From Enterococcus sp. DIV2402 (GTDB lineage: Bacteria; Bacillota; Bacilli; Lactobacillales; Enterococcaceae), in the NCBI RefSeq assembly GCF_017426705.2, contig NZ_CP147251.1, positions 1,402,501 through 1,466,500 of the forward strand: DNA of 64,000 nucleotides. Reading direction: 5' to 3'. Each line of letters opens with the position of its first letter. Position 1 is the first letter of the stretch. The notes under the pieces were generated by a model. The model did not search any database, was not told the DNA's origin, and saw only the letters and a program-made list of their open reading frames with translations. Below are positions 10,196 to 20,995 of this stretch, in pieces. The translations under genes were made by a program, and so were the position numbers.

Positions 10196-11976
10196 TGGAA
10201 AAATCGCAATCGGAATGGGCGAAATCCATTCCATTAAAAGAACAAGCAACTATCATTCGTCGTTTATTAACTTACGCAAAACCATTTAGACGAACCTTTA
10301 TTGTGGCGATTTTATTTGCTTTTTTACTTTCAGTCGTTAATATTTTATTACCAAGGGTCTTGCAAACCTTGATTGATAATCACTTGATGAAGCAAACGGC
10401 TACAATGCAAGTCATTTTATATTTTGCGGCTCTTTATTTATTTGGCACGGTAATGAAGGCGATTATTTGGTTTTTTCAATGGTTTTTATATTCAATGGCA
10501 TCGCTTCAAACGTACCAATATATACGAGTAAAATTGTTTGAAAAACTGCATACATTAGGAATGCGTTATTTTGATCGTACACCAGCAGGTTCTATCGTTT
10601 CCCGTGTAACGAACGATACCGAAACATTGTTTGAATTTTGGTATGTCTTTTTATCTGTATTAACAGGTATTTTTGCTGTGATTTCTTCCTTTGCAGCAAT
10701 GTTTCAAATTAATGCTAAAATTGCGTTGATTAATTTGATCTTTTTGCCAATCTTAGGAATTGTTATTTGGTATTATCAACAATTTAGTTCTCGTATTTAT
10801 CGTCAAATGCGTGAAAAACTTAGCCAATTAAATACTAAACTTAACGAATCCATTTCTGGCATGCAAATTGTGCAACAATTTCGCCAAGAGCAACGATTGA
10901 ATCGTGAATTTGAAGAAACAAATGATGAATATTTGGAAACGCGTTATGCGATGATTCGTACAAATTCGTTGTTATTAGCGCCGATTATTAACTTATTGTA
11001 TGCTATTGCAGTAGCGATGTCGTTAACTATTTTTGGTTTTGATGCGTTACATTCGCCGATTGAAGTTGGATTAATTTATGCCTTTACTACCTATGTCCAA
11101 GGATTTTTTAATCCCATGACGCAGATGATGGATTTTTTAAGTACGTTTACAGATGGTGTGGTGGCAGGAAGTCGTATTTTAAAAATTATGGATGATGACG
11201 AATATACACCACAACAACATCCACATGCAAATGAGACTATTACTGCTGGAAAAATTGAGTTTCGTAAGGTGACGTTTTCTTATGATGGCGAGCATAATGT
11301 CTTACAAAATATTTCCTTTGTAGCGTATCCCGGAGAAACCGTAGCACTTGTGGGACATACAGGGAGTGGGAAAAGTTCCATTATTAATGTATTGATGCGT
11401 TTTTATGAGTTTGGTGAAGGACAAATTTTAATTGATGATAAGGATATTCGTGACTTTTCATTAGAAGAGTTACGCCAAAAAATGGGGCTCGTTTTACAAG
11501 ACGCCTTTATGTTTTATGGTGATATTGCTGATAATATTCGTTTATTAAATAAAAATATTACCGAGGAAGAGATTATTACTGCAGCAAAATTTGTGCAAGC
11601 GGATAAATTTATTGAACAATTGCCAGGCGATTATCATGCCAAAGTGATTGAACGCGGAGCAAGCTATTCAAGCGGTCAGCGTCAATTGATTTCCTTTGCC
11701 CGTACAATGGTTACTCAACCTAAAATTCTAGTGCTAGATGAAGCAACAGCCAATATTGATACTGAAACAGAAGGTTATATTCAAGAAGGTTTGGCAAATA
11801 TGCGGCAAGGTCGAACAACAATTGCGATTGCGCATCGATTGTCTACAATTCGCGATGCAGATTTAATCTTAGTTTTGGATAAAGGAAAAATTGTTGAACG
11901 AGGCAATCATGATGAATTAATCCAACAAAACGGGTTATATTCAGATATGTACAAATTACAAAGTATGAGCCTATAA
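10195..11976 (+). CDS. Heterodimeric ABC exporter, catalytic subunit
   Basis: The partner subunit is 593 aa: six membrane helices, then an NBD with Walker A GHTGSGKSS, Q-loop VLQDA, Walker B ILVLDEAT with the catalytic Glu, and IAHR. Its signature motif is SSGQR instead of SGGQ. Because each ATP site pairs one subunit's Walker motifs with the other's signature, this altered signature and the partner's Asp belong to the same inactive site, while the other site is canonical. This matches LmrD/YheH/EfrD proteins. A terminator follows directly. Confidence 0.92.
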   Translation: MEKSQSEWAKSIPLKEQATIIRRLLTYAKPFRRTFIVAILFAFLLSVVNILLPRVLQTLIDNHLMKQTATMQVILYFAALYLFGTVMKAIIWFFQWFLYSMASLQTYQYIRVKLFEKLHTLGMRYFDRTPAGSIVSRVTNDTETLFEFWYVFLSVLTGIFAVISSFAAMFQINAKIALINLIFLPILGIVIWYYQQFSSRIYRQMREKLSQLNTKLNESISGMQIVQQFRQEQRLNREFEETNDEYLETRYAMIRTNSLLLAPIINLLYAIAVAMSLTIFGFDALHSPIEVGLIYAFTTYVQGFFNPMTQMMDFLSTFTDGVVAGSRILKIMDDDEYTPQQHPHANETITAGKIEFRKVTFSYDGEHNVLQNISFVAYPGETVALVGHTGSGKSSIINVLMRFYEFGEGQILIDDKDIRDFSLEELRQKMGLVLQDAFMFYGDIADNIRLLNKNITEEEIITAAKFVQADKFIEQLPGDYHAKVIERGASYSSGQRQLISFARTMVTQPKILVLDEATANIDTETEGYIQEGLANMRQGRTTIAIAHRLSTIRDADLILVLDKGKIVERGNHDELIQQNGLYSDMYKLQSMSL

Positions 11977-11977
11977 G

Positions 11978-12014
11978 AAAACACGCGATAATTTTGGATT
12001 GTCGCGTGTTTTTT
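11978..12014 (+). terminator. ABC exporter terminator
   Basis: AAAACACGCGA (11978-11988) pairs with TCGCGTGTTTT (12002-12012), continuing into a T-run. Confidence 0.88.
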
Positions 12015-12027
12015 TATTAAAAAAATA

Positions 12028-12056
12028 TTGACAGCGTTTTCTTAATTTGGTAATCT
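12028..12056 (+). promoter_or_regulatory. licT-bglP promoter with cre over the -35 box
   Basis: TTGACA (12028-12033) and TAATCT (12051-12056) have a 17-bp spacer. TGACAGCGTTTTCT (12029-12042) matches 13 of 14 positions of the cre consensus TGWNANCGNTNWCA and overlaps the -35, so CcpA repression is expected. Confidence 0.8.
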
Positions 12057-12077
12057 AAACGAGCGGAAAAGAAATCT

Positions 12078-12158
12078 GGATAGTGATTGTTTCATTACAA
12101 GCTAAACCTAATTTTTTTCAACACGTTTTTTTGTGTTGGAGATTATTAGGTTTTTTTT
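12078..12158 (+). promoter_or_regulatory. RAT antiterminator site overlapping an intrinsic terminator
   Basis: GGATAGTGATTG...AAACCTAA (12078-12111) has the layout of the ribonucleic antiterminator bound by LicT/BglG proteins: GGAT at the 5' end and GCtAAACC at the 3' end. Its last 8 nt, AAACCTAA (12104-12111), also pair with TTAGGTTT (12146-12153), which is followed by a T-run. A nested CAACAC/GTGTTG hairpin sits inside the loop. The RAT and terminator folds are therefore mutually exclusive, the classic switch. Confidence 0.88.
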
Positions 12159-12199
12159 GTACCAATTACGAAGTATAAAAAAGGAGGAGAAGGTTGATA

Positions 12200-12256
12200 A
12201 TGTTGGTTATTAAAAGCAGTACAGTCACTCTACGGAGGAATTGGGATGTATATTAA
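12200..12256 (+). CDS. Possible 18-codon leader ORF overlapping the licT start
   Basis: ATG 12200 is preceded by GGAGGAG (12183-12189) and reads 18 codons (MLVIKSSTVTLRRNWDVY) to TAA at 12254-12256, out of frame with licT, whose ATG lies at 12246. The licT RBS (CGGAGG) lies inside this ORF, so translational coupling is possible. The strong RBS is the only evidence; the peptide resembles nothing recognised and the ORF may be chance. Confidence 0.3.
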   Translation: MLVIKSSTVTLRRNWDVY

Positions 12257-13082
12257 TAAGATATTGAACAATAATGTCGTTGTGACCGCTGATAAATCAA
12301 ATGAACTCATTGTGATGGGAAAAGGGATTGCTTTTAATAAAAAAGTCGGTGATATGCTAGATGAAACAAAAATTGATAAAATTTATCGTCTAGCTAATGG
12401 GGAAGTTTCACAGAAATTTCAAGAGCTATTAGAAGATGTACCAATAGAATACCTGAAAATTTCAAATGAATTAATTGATTATGCGAAAAAAAAATTAACT
12501 AGTCCATTAAATGAGAGTATTTATGTTTCGCTAACGGATCATCTTTACACGGCTATTGAACGGATTAAACAAGGAATACATGTCCGCAATATTTTATTAT
12601 GGGATATTAAACGTTTGTATCCTAACGAATATGCGATCGGTAAACGCGTAGTCGAGAAAATTTTAGAATTATATCAAATTGATTTAGGAGAGGATGAAGC
12701 AGGTTTTATTGCCTTGCATTTAGTAAATGCACAAACGGAAAGTGGTAGTGAAGATGTATTTGAGTTAACAGAAATCATTCAGGAAATTATTCAATTAACA
12801 AAATACTATTTTAAATTAAGCTTTGACGAAGAATCTGTTTATTTTTATCGTTTTACTACACATCTTAGTTTTTTTGCTAGACGGATTATCTATGGCAAGC
12901 AACATCAAGGAGAAAGTGATGAAGAATTATTATTGTTGGTACAAAAAAAATATCACAATGCCTATCAATGTGTTTTAATCATTGAAACTTTTTTGACAAA
13001 TAATTATTCATATTCTATGTCGAATGATGAAAAATTATATTTAACTATTCATATTGCACGTTTGGTCCAAAAAACAGAATAA
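12246..13082 (+). CDS. licT: BglG/LicT-family transcriptional antiterminator
   Basis: This is 278 aa with an RNA-binding CAT domain (residues 1-55, YINKILNNNVVVT) and two PTS regulation domains. All four regulatory histidines are present: H99 (LTDHLY) and H158 (ALHLV) in PRD1, H206 (TTHLSF) and H269 (TIHIARL) in PRD2, nearly the same numbering as B. subtilis LicT. The protein binds the RAT element just upstream and prevents termination when β-glucosides are being transported. Phosphorylation by the EII inactivates it and by HPr activates it (family knowledge). The next gene, 12 bp away, is the β-glucoside PTS. Confidence 0.95.
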   Translation: MYINKILNNNVVVTADKSNELIVMGKGIAFNKKVGDMLDETKIDKIYRLANGEVSQKFQELLEDVPIEYLKISNELIDYAKKKLTSPLNESIYVSLTDHLYTAIERIKQGIHVRNILLWDIKRLYPNEYAIGKRVVEKILELYQIDLGEDEAGFIALHLVNAQTESGSEDVFELTEIIQEIIQLTKYYFKLSFDEESVYFYRFTTHLSFFARRIIYGKQHQGESDEELLLLVQKKYHNAYQCVLIIETFLTNNYSYSMSNDEKLYLTIHIARLVQKTE

Positions 13083-15017
<1,935 letters not shown>

Positions 15018-15028
15018 TAAAAAAATTC

Positions 15029-15060
15029 AGCCAGACACCTTATGTCTGGCTGGATTTTTG
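15029..15060. terminator. Bidirectional terminator between bglP and the GGDEF gene
   Basis: CAGCCAGACA (15029-15038) pairs perfectly with TGTCTGGCTG (15044-15053). An A-run (15019-15026) and a T-run (15056-15060) flank it, serving the two convergent genes. Confidence 0.92.
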
Positions 15061-16224
15061 TTATTTTTGGGAGAATACAGTAACCATATTTCGTTTTTCT
15101 TTAGCTTCATATAAGGCAGAATCAGCTCGTAAAAACAACTCTGTCACGCTAATTGTCGGTGAAAATTCTGCTAAACCAAAGCTGGCGTGCATAGTAAATG
15201 TCGTAGATTCATCAAGTTGAATATCTGTCAGTTTACTTTGGACAATCTGGCAAATGACAATCGCATCATTCATACTAATATCTTGAAAAAGCAAACAAAA
15301 TTCGTCACCACCAAAACGAAAAGCTAAAGAATTAGGACTGACATCTTTTAAAGCCTCTGCAAATGCCTTTAAACATAAATCTCCTAAATGATGTCCAAAT
15401 TGATCATTGATTTTTTTGAAATGATCCAAATCGGCCATCGCCATAATGAAGTAATTATCGTTATGTTTTTCAGAGATGGTATTTAATGTCGCATTAAGGG
15501 TCATCCGATTGTAAATTCCTGTTAATTCATCGAAGCGTAGACGATGTTCCAGTTCATAACGCTCAATTTCCAAATTGATACTCACTGTATTTTTCTTTCT
15601 TAGAAAATCCATACTAATAATGCAGGTAACAGAGAAGAGTAACAACGTGATAAAAATTAAAATAATACTAACTAAACGCAAGGGACTATCAAAAATAGAT
15701 TGCTTGATAGGGTCCCAGACGATGACAAATTCTGAAAGTAAAAATAAAACAATACTTAAACAACTCATATTTCTAGTTAAGTTATGATTAGAATAAATAG
15801 AAGTCAAAACAATTGAAATTAAATAAATCATATAGATCGGACTATAAATATTATGAATCGATGTAATAACAAAGGCCACAAATGTCGCTATAATCGAAAT
15901 ACCATAAATTTTTTGAAGCGAAGTATAACGTTGTGTTTTTATTAACTTATAACCGATGATTAATAAACCACTATTTAAAATGGTTGGCACAATGACATAT
16001 TTTAAAAAATACAAAGATACAGGTGTGGTTCGTAGTTGGGTTTGAATGACATAGAAACTTAGTAGAATTTCAACTAATAAAGTTGTAAGTGCCATATAAA
16101 ACGTAATTTTAAAATGAACGACCAACCAATCATTATCAATCTTTGCATATTCGTTTTTAATCTCCGTAACACGAGCATTCGCAAAAGTGCGTGCATCTAG
16201 CAGTTGCTTCATCTGTTTAATCAT
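15061..16224 (-). CDS. Membrane-bound GGDEF protein (putative diguanylate cyclase)
   Basis: This is 387 aa from ATG 16224, which follows GAAAGGAAG; the longer reading frame to 16296 has no comparable RBS. The N-terminal half has about six membrane helices, followed by a GGDEF domain with DELTGIYNR, MADLDHFKKINDQFGHHLGD, RFGGDEF (GGDEF at residues 305-309) and ADSALYEAK. These are the substrate- and metal-binding residues expected in an active c-di-GMP synthase. The RxxD inhibitory site normally five residues before GGDEF is absent (SPNS there). No EAL or HD-GYP protein is in the window. Confidence 0.9.
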   Translation of the reverse strand: MIKQMKQLLDARTFANARVTEIKNEYAKIDNDWLVVHFKITFYMALTTLLVEILLSFYVIQTQLRTTPVSLYFLKYVIVPTILNSGLLIIGYKLIKTQRYTSLQKIYGISIIATFVAFVITSIHNIYSPIYMIYLISIVLTSIYSNHNLTRNMSCLSIVLFLLSEFVIVWDPIKQSIFDSPLRLVSIILIFITLLLFSVTCIISMDFLRKKNTVSINLEIERYELEHRLRFDELTGIYNRMTLNATLNTISEKHNDNYFIMAMADLDHFKKINDQFGHHLGDLCLKAFAEALKDVSPNSLAFRFGGDEFCLLFQDISMNDAIVICQIVQSKLTDIQLDESTTFTMHASFGLAEFSPTISVTELFLRADSALYEAKEKRNMVTVFSQK

Positions 16225-16369
16225 GTTTTTTCTTCCTTTCAAAATAAACATTATAAAAACAAATTTCATGAATAGTAGGGATAAAAAATTTTTCATAGAT
16301 GAGTTCTTAAAGTTTATATTTTAACACGATTTAAAACATTTCATAACAAAAAAATAGAAAGAGTTATTT

Positions 16370-17290
16370 TTAATTTGGTAAAAACGAATCTTTAATCTGT
16401 AACCGATTTTCAATAGGGGGTTCTTGCATGACCGGCGAAGTACTCGTTCGCGTATCAAATTCTTCCCCCATTTGAATCAAATGATTCAAATTCTGTTGAT
16501 AATTTTTTGAAAAAACAGTGGTGTAAAGGACATCTAATAAATAAGAAATAGACATACTTGTAGTGAAATCTCCCACTTTTGAATACAGCCGTTCACGAGT
16601 AGTCATTTGAAGATTACAATCAGATTCTTTACTAATCGTACTTTCACCAATACTGGTAATACTTAAAATACTGGTCCGTTGTCGTTTTAGAATAGGTAAA
16701 ATTTGTTTGATTAAATGATTTTCACCAGTGTAAGAAATTAAGATAGCACAAGATGAATCATCTAAACTGTAGGCTTCGTAGGCTTGTTCGCCAATAATTT
16801 CAGCAATAGTGGTTCTTTTTTTCAAACGACGCATTTTTAAAGCAAAATCTTGTGAAGCAAAAATATTTGCATTAGAAGTAAATATTTTGATTTCCTTTGC
16901 ATGATAGAGTAAATTGGTGGCTTGTTTTAAAGTATCGTGATGCAACAAGGATAAGGTATCTTCAATCGTTGTTTGTTCTAGAGCTGCCATTTTTTGAGCG
17001 ATGGTTAACAAACCATCTGTTTTAGAAAAAGGAAGATTGGCATCAATTTCTTCAAAATGACTGTGTAGGTAACGCTGTTCTTCTAAAAATGCCATTTTTA
17101 AATCTGACCAACCACTGAAACCTAATTTTTTTGCAATACGAATCAATGTGGATGGATGAACGAATGTCGCTTCAGCAATTTCTTTAATCGTATAATCTTC
17201 AATCGCAGTTTTTTGTTCAAGAATATACTCAACTAAGGATTGCTCTGCTGGAGAAAAATTAGTTTCTTGAATTTTTTCGACTAATAACAT
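16370..17290 (-). CDS. RpiR/MurR-family transcriptional regulator
   Basis: The 306-aa protein has an N-terminal RpiR-type HTH (residues 1-77; TIKEIAEATFVHPSTLIRIAKKLGFSGW read in segments) and a C-terminal SIS sugar-phosphate-binding domain (about 125-260; KIFTSNANIFAS and CAILISYTGEN). It should sense a phosphosugar and control the divergent phospho-β-glucosidase operon. GGGAG lies before the ATG. Its own promoter (TTGCGT, 17 bp, TACAAT) overlaps one of three TGTAAATAAA inverted repeats in the shared 233-bp region, consistent with autoregulation. Confidence 0.9.
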   Translation of the reverse strand: MLLVEKIQETNFSPAEQSLVEYILEQKTAIEDYTIKEIAEATFVHPSTLIRIAKKLGFSGWSDLKMAFLEEQRYLHSHFEEIDANLPFSKTDGLLTIAQKMAALEQTTIEDTLSLLHHDTLKQATNLLYHAKEIKIFTSNANIFASQDFALKMRRLKKRTTIAEIIGEQAYEAYSLDDSSCAILISYTGENHLIKQILPILKRQRTSILSITSIGESTISKESDCNLQMTTRERLYSKVGDFTTSMSISYLLDVLYTTVFSKNYQQNLNHLIQMGEEFDTRTSTSPVMQEPPIENRLQIKDSFLPN

Positions 17291-17304
17291 AGAGACTCCC
17301 TTCT

Positions 17305-17357
17305 TTTATTTACATTTTATCTAACTGAATTGTAAATAAAAGATAGCGTTTACGCAA
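17305..17357 (-). promoter_or_regulatory. rpiR promoter with operator inverted repeat 1
   Basis: TTTATTTACA (17305-17314) and TGTAAATAAA (17331-17340) form a perfect inverted repeat with a 16-bp spacer. On the minus strand TTGCGT (17352-17357) and TACAAT (17329-17334) are 17 bp apart, so the right half-site covers the -10 box of rpiR. AGATAGCGTTTACG (17341-17354) matches cre at 12 of 14 positions. Confidence 0.7.
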
Positions 17358-17381
17358 GAGATAGTAGTTTTTTTCTCTTAA

Positions 17382-17398
17382 TGTAAATAATATTTACA
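17382..17398. promoter_or_regulatory. Operator palindrome 2 between rpiR and the GH4 gene
   Basis: TGTAAATAATATTTACA is a perfect 17-bp palindrome carrying the same TGTAAATA half-site as the flanking repeats, but with the half-sites facing inward and touching. Confidence 0.7.
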
Positions 17399-17437
17399 AA
17401 AAAATCAATTTTTTTAGGTTTCTTTTGTAAAACTAAT

Positions 17438-17451
17438 TGAAAACGTTCGCA
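17438..17451. promoter_or_regulatory. cre site upstream of the phospho-β-glucosidase operon
   Basis: TGAAAACGTTCGCA matches 13 of 14 positions of TGWNANCGNTNWCA and ends 6 bp before the -35 box of the GH4/GH1 promoter. CcpA control is inferred. Confidence 0.75.
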
Positions 17452-17457
17452 AACACC

Positions 17458-17501
17458 TTGAATGTTTTATTTACATGATAGATAATCATCTTGTAAATAA
17501 A
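17458..17501 (+). promoter_or_regulatory. GH4/GH1 operon promoter with operator inverted repeat 3
   Basis: TTGAAT (17458-17463) and GATAAT (17481-17486) are 17 bp apart. TTTATTTACA (17466-17475) and TGTAAATAAA (17492-17501) flank and enclose the -10 with the same 16-bp spacer as repeat 1. Regulator binding here would block initiation. Confidence 0.75.
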
Positions 17502-17523
17502 ATTTAAGGGAGCGATTTGACAG

Positions 17524-18897
17524 ATGACTGGAGTTAAAATTGCAACAATTGGTGGCGGAAGTAGCTATACACCTGAACTGATGGAAGGTTTTATCAAACG
17601 TTATGAAGAATTACCAATCAGAGAAATTTGGTTAGTAGATGTTGAAGCGGGAAAAGAAAAATTAGAAATCGTTGGTGAAATGGCACAACGTATGTGGGAT
17701 GCTTCACCATATGATGTTAAAGTCCATTTAACATTAGATCGTGAAGAAGCCCTAAAAGATGCTGATTTTGTTACAACACAATTTCGTGTCGGACTATTAA
17801 ACGCTCGCGTTAAAGATGAACGTATTCCAGCTTATTACGGCATGCTAGGACAAGAAACGAATGGTGCAGGCGGAATGTTCAAAGCTTTTCGTACAATTCC
17901 AATTATTTTGGAAATTGTTGAAGATATGAAACGTCTTTGTCCAGATGCTTGGCTTATTAACTTTACCAATCCAGCAGGTATGGTAACAGAAGCCATTATC
18001 CGCTATGGTAAATGGGACCGTGTCATCGGTTTATGTAATGTACCAGTGGGGGCAATCATGGTTGAACCCGGTTTGTTAGGTAAAAAAGAAAATGAACTAA
18101 TTTACAAATTTGCTGGTGTGAACCATTTCCATTGGCATAAAGTTGCTGATTTAGAAGGCAATGATGTTACCTTGGATATTATCGATCAATTGTTTAAAGA
18201 AGATAATGGGTTACCAAAAAATATTCATGATATTCCATTCTATAAGGAACAATTACATCAAATGAAAATGATTCCTTGTGGTTATCATCGTTATTACTAT
18301 CGCCAAGAAGAAATGCTGGCTCATGCGTTGGAAGAATACCAAACAATTGGTACACGTGCGCAGCAAGTGAAACAAACAGAGGCAGAATTATTTGAATTAT
18401 ATAAAGATCCTGATTTAGCACATAAACCAGAACAATTAGAACAACGTGGTGGTGCGCATTATTCAGATGCAGCGTGTGAAACAATTGCTTCAATTTACTC
18501 AAATAAAAATACTCAAATTGTGGTTTCAACTAAAAATAATGGTGCGGTTCCAGATCTACCAGCTGATTGTGTGGTTGAAGTCATGGCGTATTTGGGAGCA
18601 GACGGTGCTCGTTCAGTTGCCTTTGGTGAATTACCAACAGCGGAAAAAGGCTGGTTACAAGTAATGAAAGCAATGGAATTATTAACTATCGAAGCGGCAG
18701 TTACAGGAGATTATGGTACTGCTTTACAAGCATTTACAATTAATCCACTAGTACCATCAGGCGATACTGCTCGTAAAGTCATGCATGAATTATTTATTGC
18801 ACACAAAGCACATTTGCCACAATTTAAAGAAACGATTGAACGTCTTGAAAAAGAAGGCGTTACAGTTCAAGATGAAGTAGCTAAAGAGTTAATCTAA
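17524..18897 (+). CDS. 6-phospho-β-glucosidase, GH family 4
   Basis: This 457-aa protein is an NAD- and metal-dependent GH4 hydrolase. The Rossmann start is IATIGGGSSYTPEL; NFTNPAG and the metal ligands Cys in GLCNVP and His in GVNHFHW are intact. GH4 enzymes of this branch (LicH/CelF) hydrolyse 6-phospho-β-glucosides made by PTS uptake. GGGAGCG precedes the ATG. The GH1 gene follows 21 bp later, giving the cell two mechanistically different enzymes for similar substrates. No transporter gene is in this operon; BglP upstream is the local candidate. Confidence 0.92.
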   Translation: MTGVKIATIGGGSSYTPELMEGFIKRYEELPIREIWLVDVEAGKEKLEIVGEMAQRMWDASPYDVKVHLTLDREEALKDADFVTTQFRVGLLNARVKDERIPAYYGMLGQETNGAGGMFKAFRTIPIILEIVEDMKRLCPDAWLINFTNPAGMVTEAIIRYGKWDRVIGLCNVPVGAIMVEPGLLGKKENELIYKFAGVNHFHWHKVADLEGNDVTLDIIDQLFKEDNGLPKNIHDIPFYKEQLHQMKMIPCGYHRYYYRQEEMLAHALEEYQTIGTRAQQVKQTEAELFELYKDPDLAHKPEQLEQRGGAHYSDAACETIASIYSNKNTQIVVSTKNNGAVPDLPADCVVEVMAYLGADGARSVAFGELPTAEKGWLQVMKAMELLTIEAAVTGDYGTALQAFTINPLVPSGDTARKVMHELFIAHKAHLPQFKETIERLEKEGVTVQDEVAKELI

Positions 18898-18915
18898 TAA
18901 AAGAAAGAAGGATAA

Positions 18916-20352
<1,437 letters not shown>

Positions 20353-20354
20353 TA

Positions 20355-20389
20355 AAAAAGCGATGATGGTTTGTCTATCATCGCTTTTT
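20355..20389. terminator. Bidirectional terminator after the GH1 gene
   Basis: AAAAAGCGATGAT (20355-20367) pairs perfectly with ATCATCGCTTTTT (20377-20389), with A- and T-runs suited to both this operon and the convergent gpx. Confidence 0.92.
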
Positions 20390-20392
20390 GGC

Positions 20393-20866
20393 TTATTTAA
20401 GTAATTCTTCAATCGCTGGAATCATTTTTTCAGGCGTTGTTTTGGGAGCATAGCGCGCGATGACTTGACCGTTTTGGTCGATTAAAAATTTAGTGAAATT
20501 CCATTTAATACTCTTACCTAACGTTCCAGGTGCTTTTTGTGTAAGGTAGTGAAAGATAGGAGCTGCTTGTGAGCCATTAACTGTGACTAGCTGATGCATG
20601 GGGAAAGTAACGCCGTAATCTAACCGACAAGTTGCCTGAGCGTCTGTAGCGCTGTCTAATTCTTGTTTAAACTGATTGGAAGGAAATCCTAAGACAACAA
20701 GTCCTTGTGCTTTATAGCGCTGATAGAGAGCTTCTAATTCTGTAAATTGAGGAGCAAAACCACATTTTGTGGCAGTGTTGACAATAATCAGGATCTTTCC
20801 TCGATATTTTTCCAATGAATAAGTGGTGCCGTCTGCAGTGGTAACTTCAAAATCGTAAATAGTCAT
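20393..20866 (-). CDS. gpx: Glutathione peroxidase-family thiol peroxidase
   Basis: This is 157 aa, with the Cys-type catalytic tetrad of the family: Cys35 in NTATKCGF, Gln in FPSNQF, and Trp-Asn in KWNFTKF. A second cysteine (ATCRLDYGVTFPM) sits where thioredoxin-dependent homologues carry the resolving Cys, so reduction by thioredoxin is more likely than by glutathione. It detoxifies peroxides in the cytoplasm. trxB at 22547 could supply the reductant indirectly. It is monocistronic, with a GGAGAG-like RBS. Confidence 0.93.
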   Translation of the reverse strand: MTIYDFEVTTADGTTYSLEKYRGKILIIVNTATKCGFAPQFTELEALYQRYKAQGLVVLGFPSNQFKQELDSATDAQATCRLDYGVTFPMHQLVTVNGSQAAPIFHYLTQKAPGTLGKSIKWNFTKFLIDQNGQVIARYAPKTTPEKMIPAIEELLK

Positions 20867-20914
20867 GTGTATTCTCTCCTTTGACTAAGCGTAATCCATT
20901 TGTAGATTGAAAGC

Positions 20915-20949
20915 AAAAAAAACATCCTAATCAGATAGGATGTTTTTTT
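20915..20949 (-). terminator. Terminator of the MATE gene
   Basis: ACATCCTA (20922-20929) pairs with TAGGATGT (20936-20943) and is extended by A/T-runs on both sides. It lies downstream of the MATE gene on the minus strand. Confidence 0.85.
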
Positions 20950-20995
20950 GCTTTTTTGTCAACCTTTTGAGGCACATACATGAATAGGGTATTTT

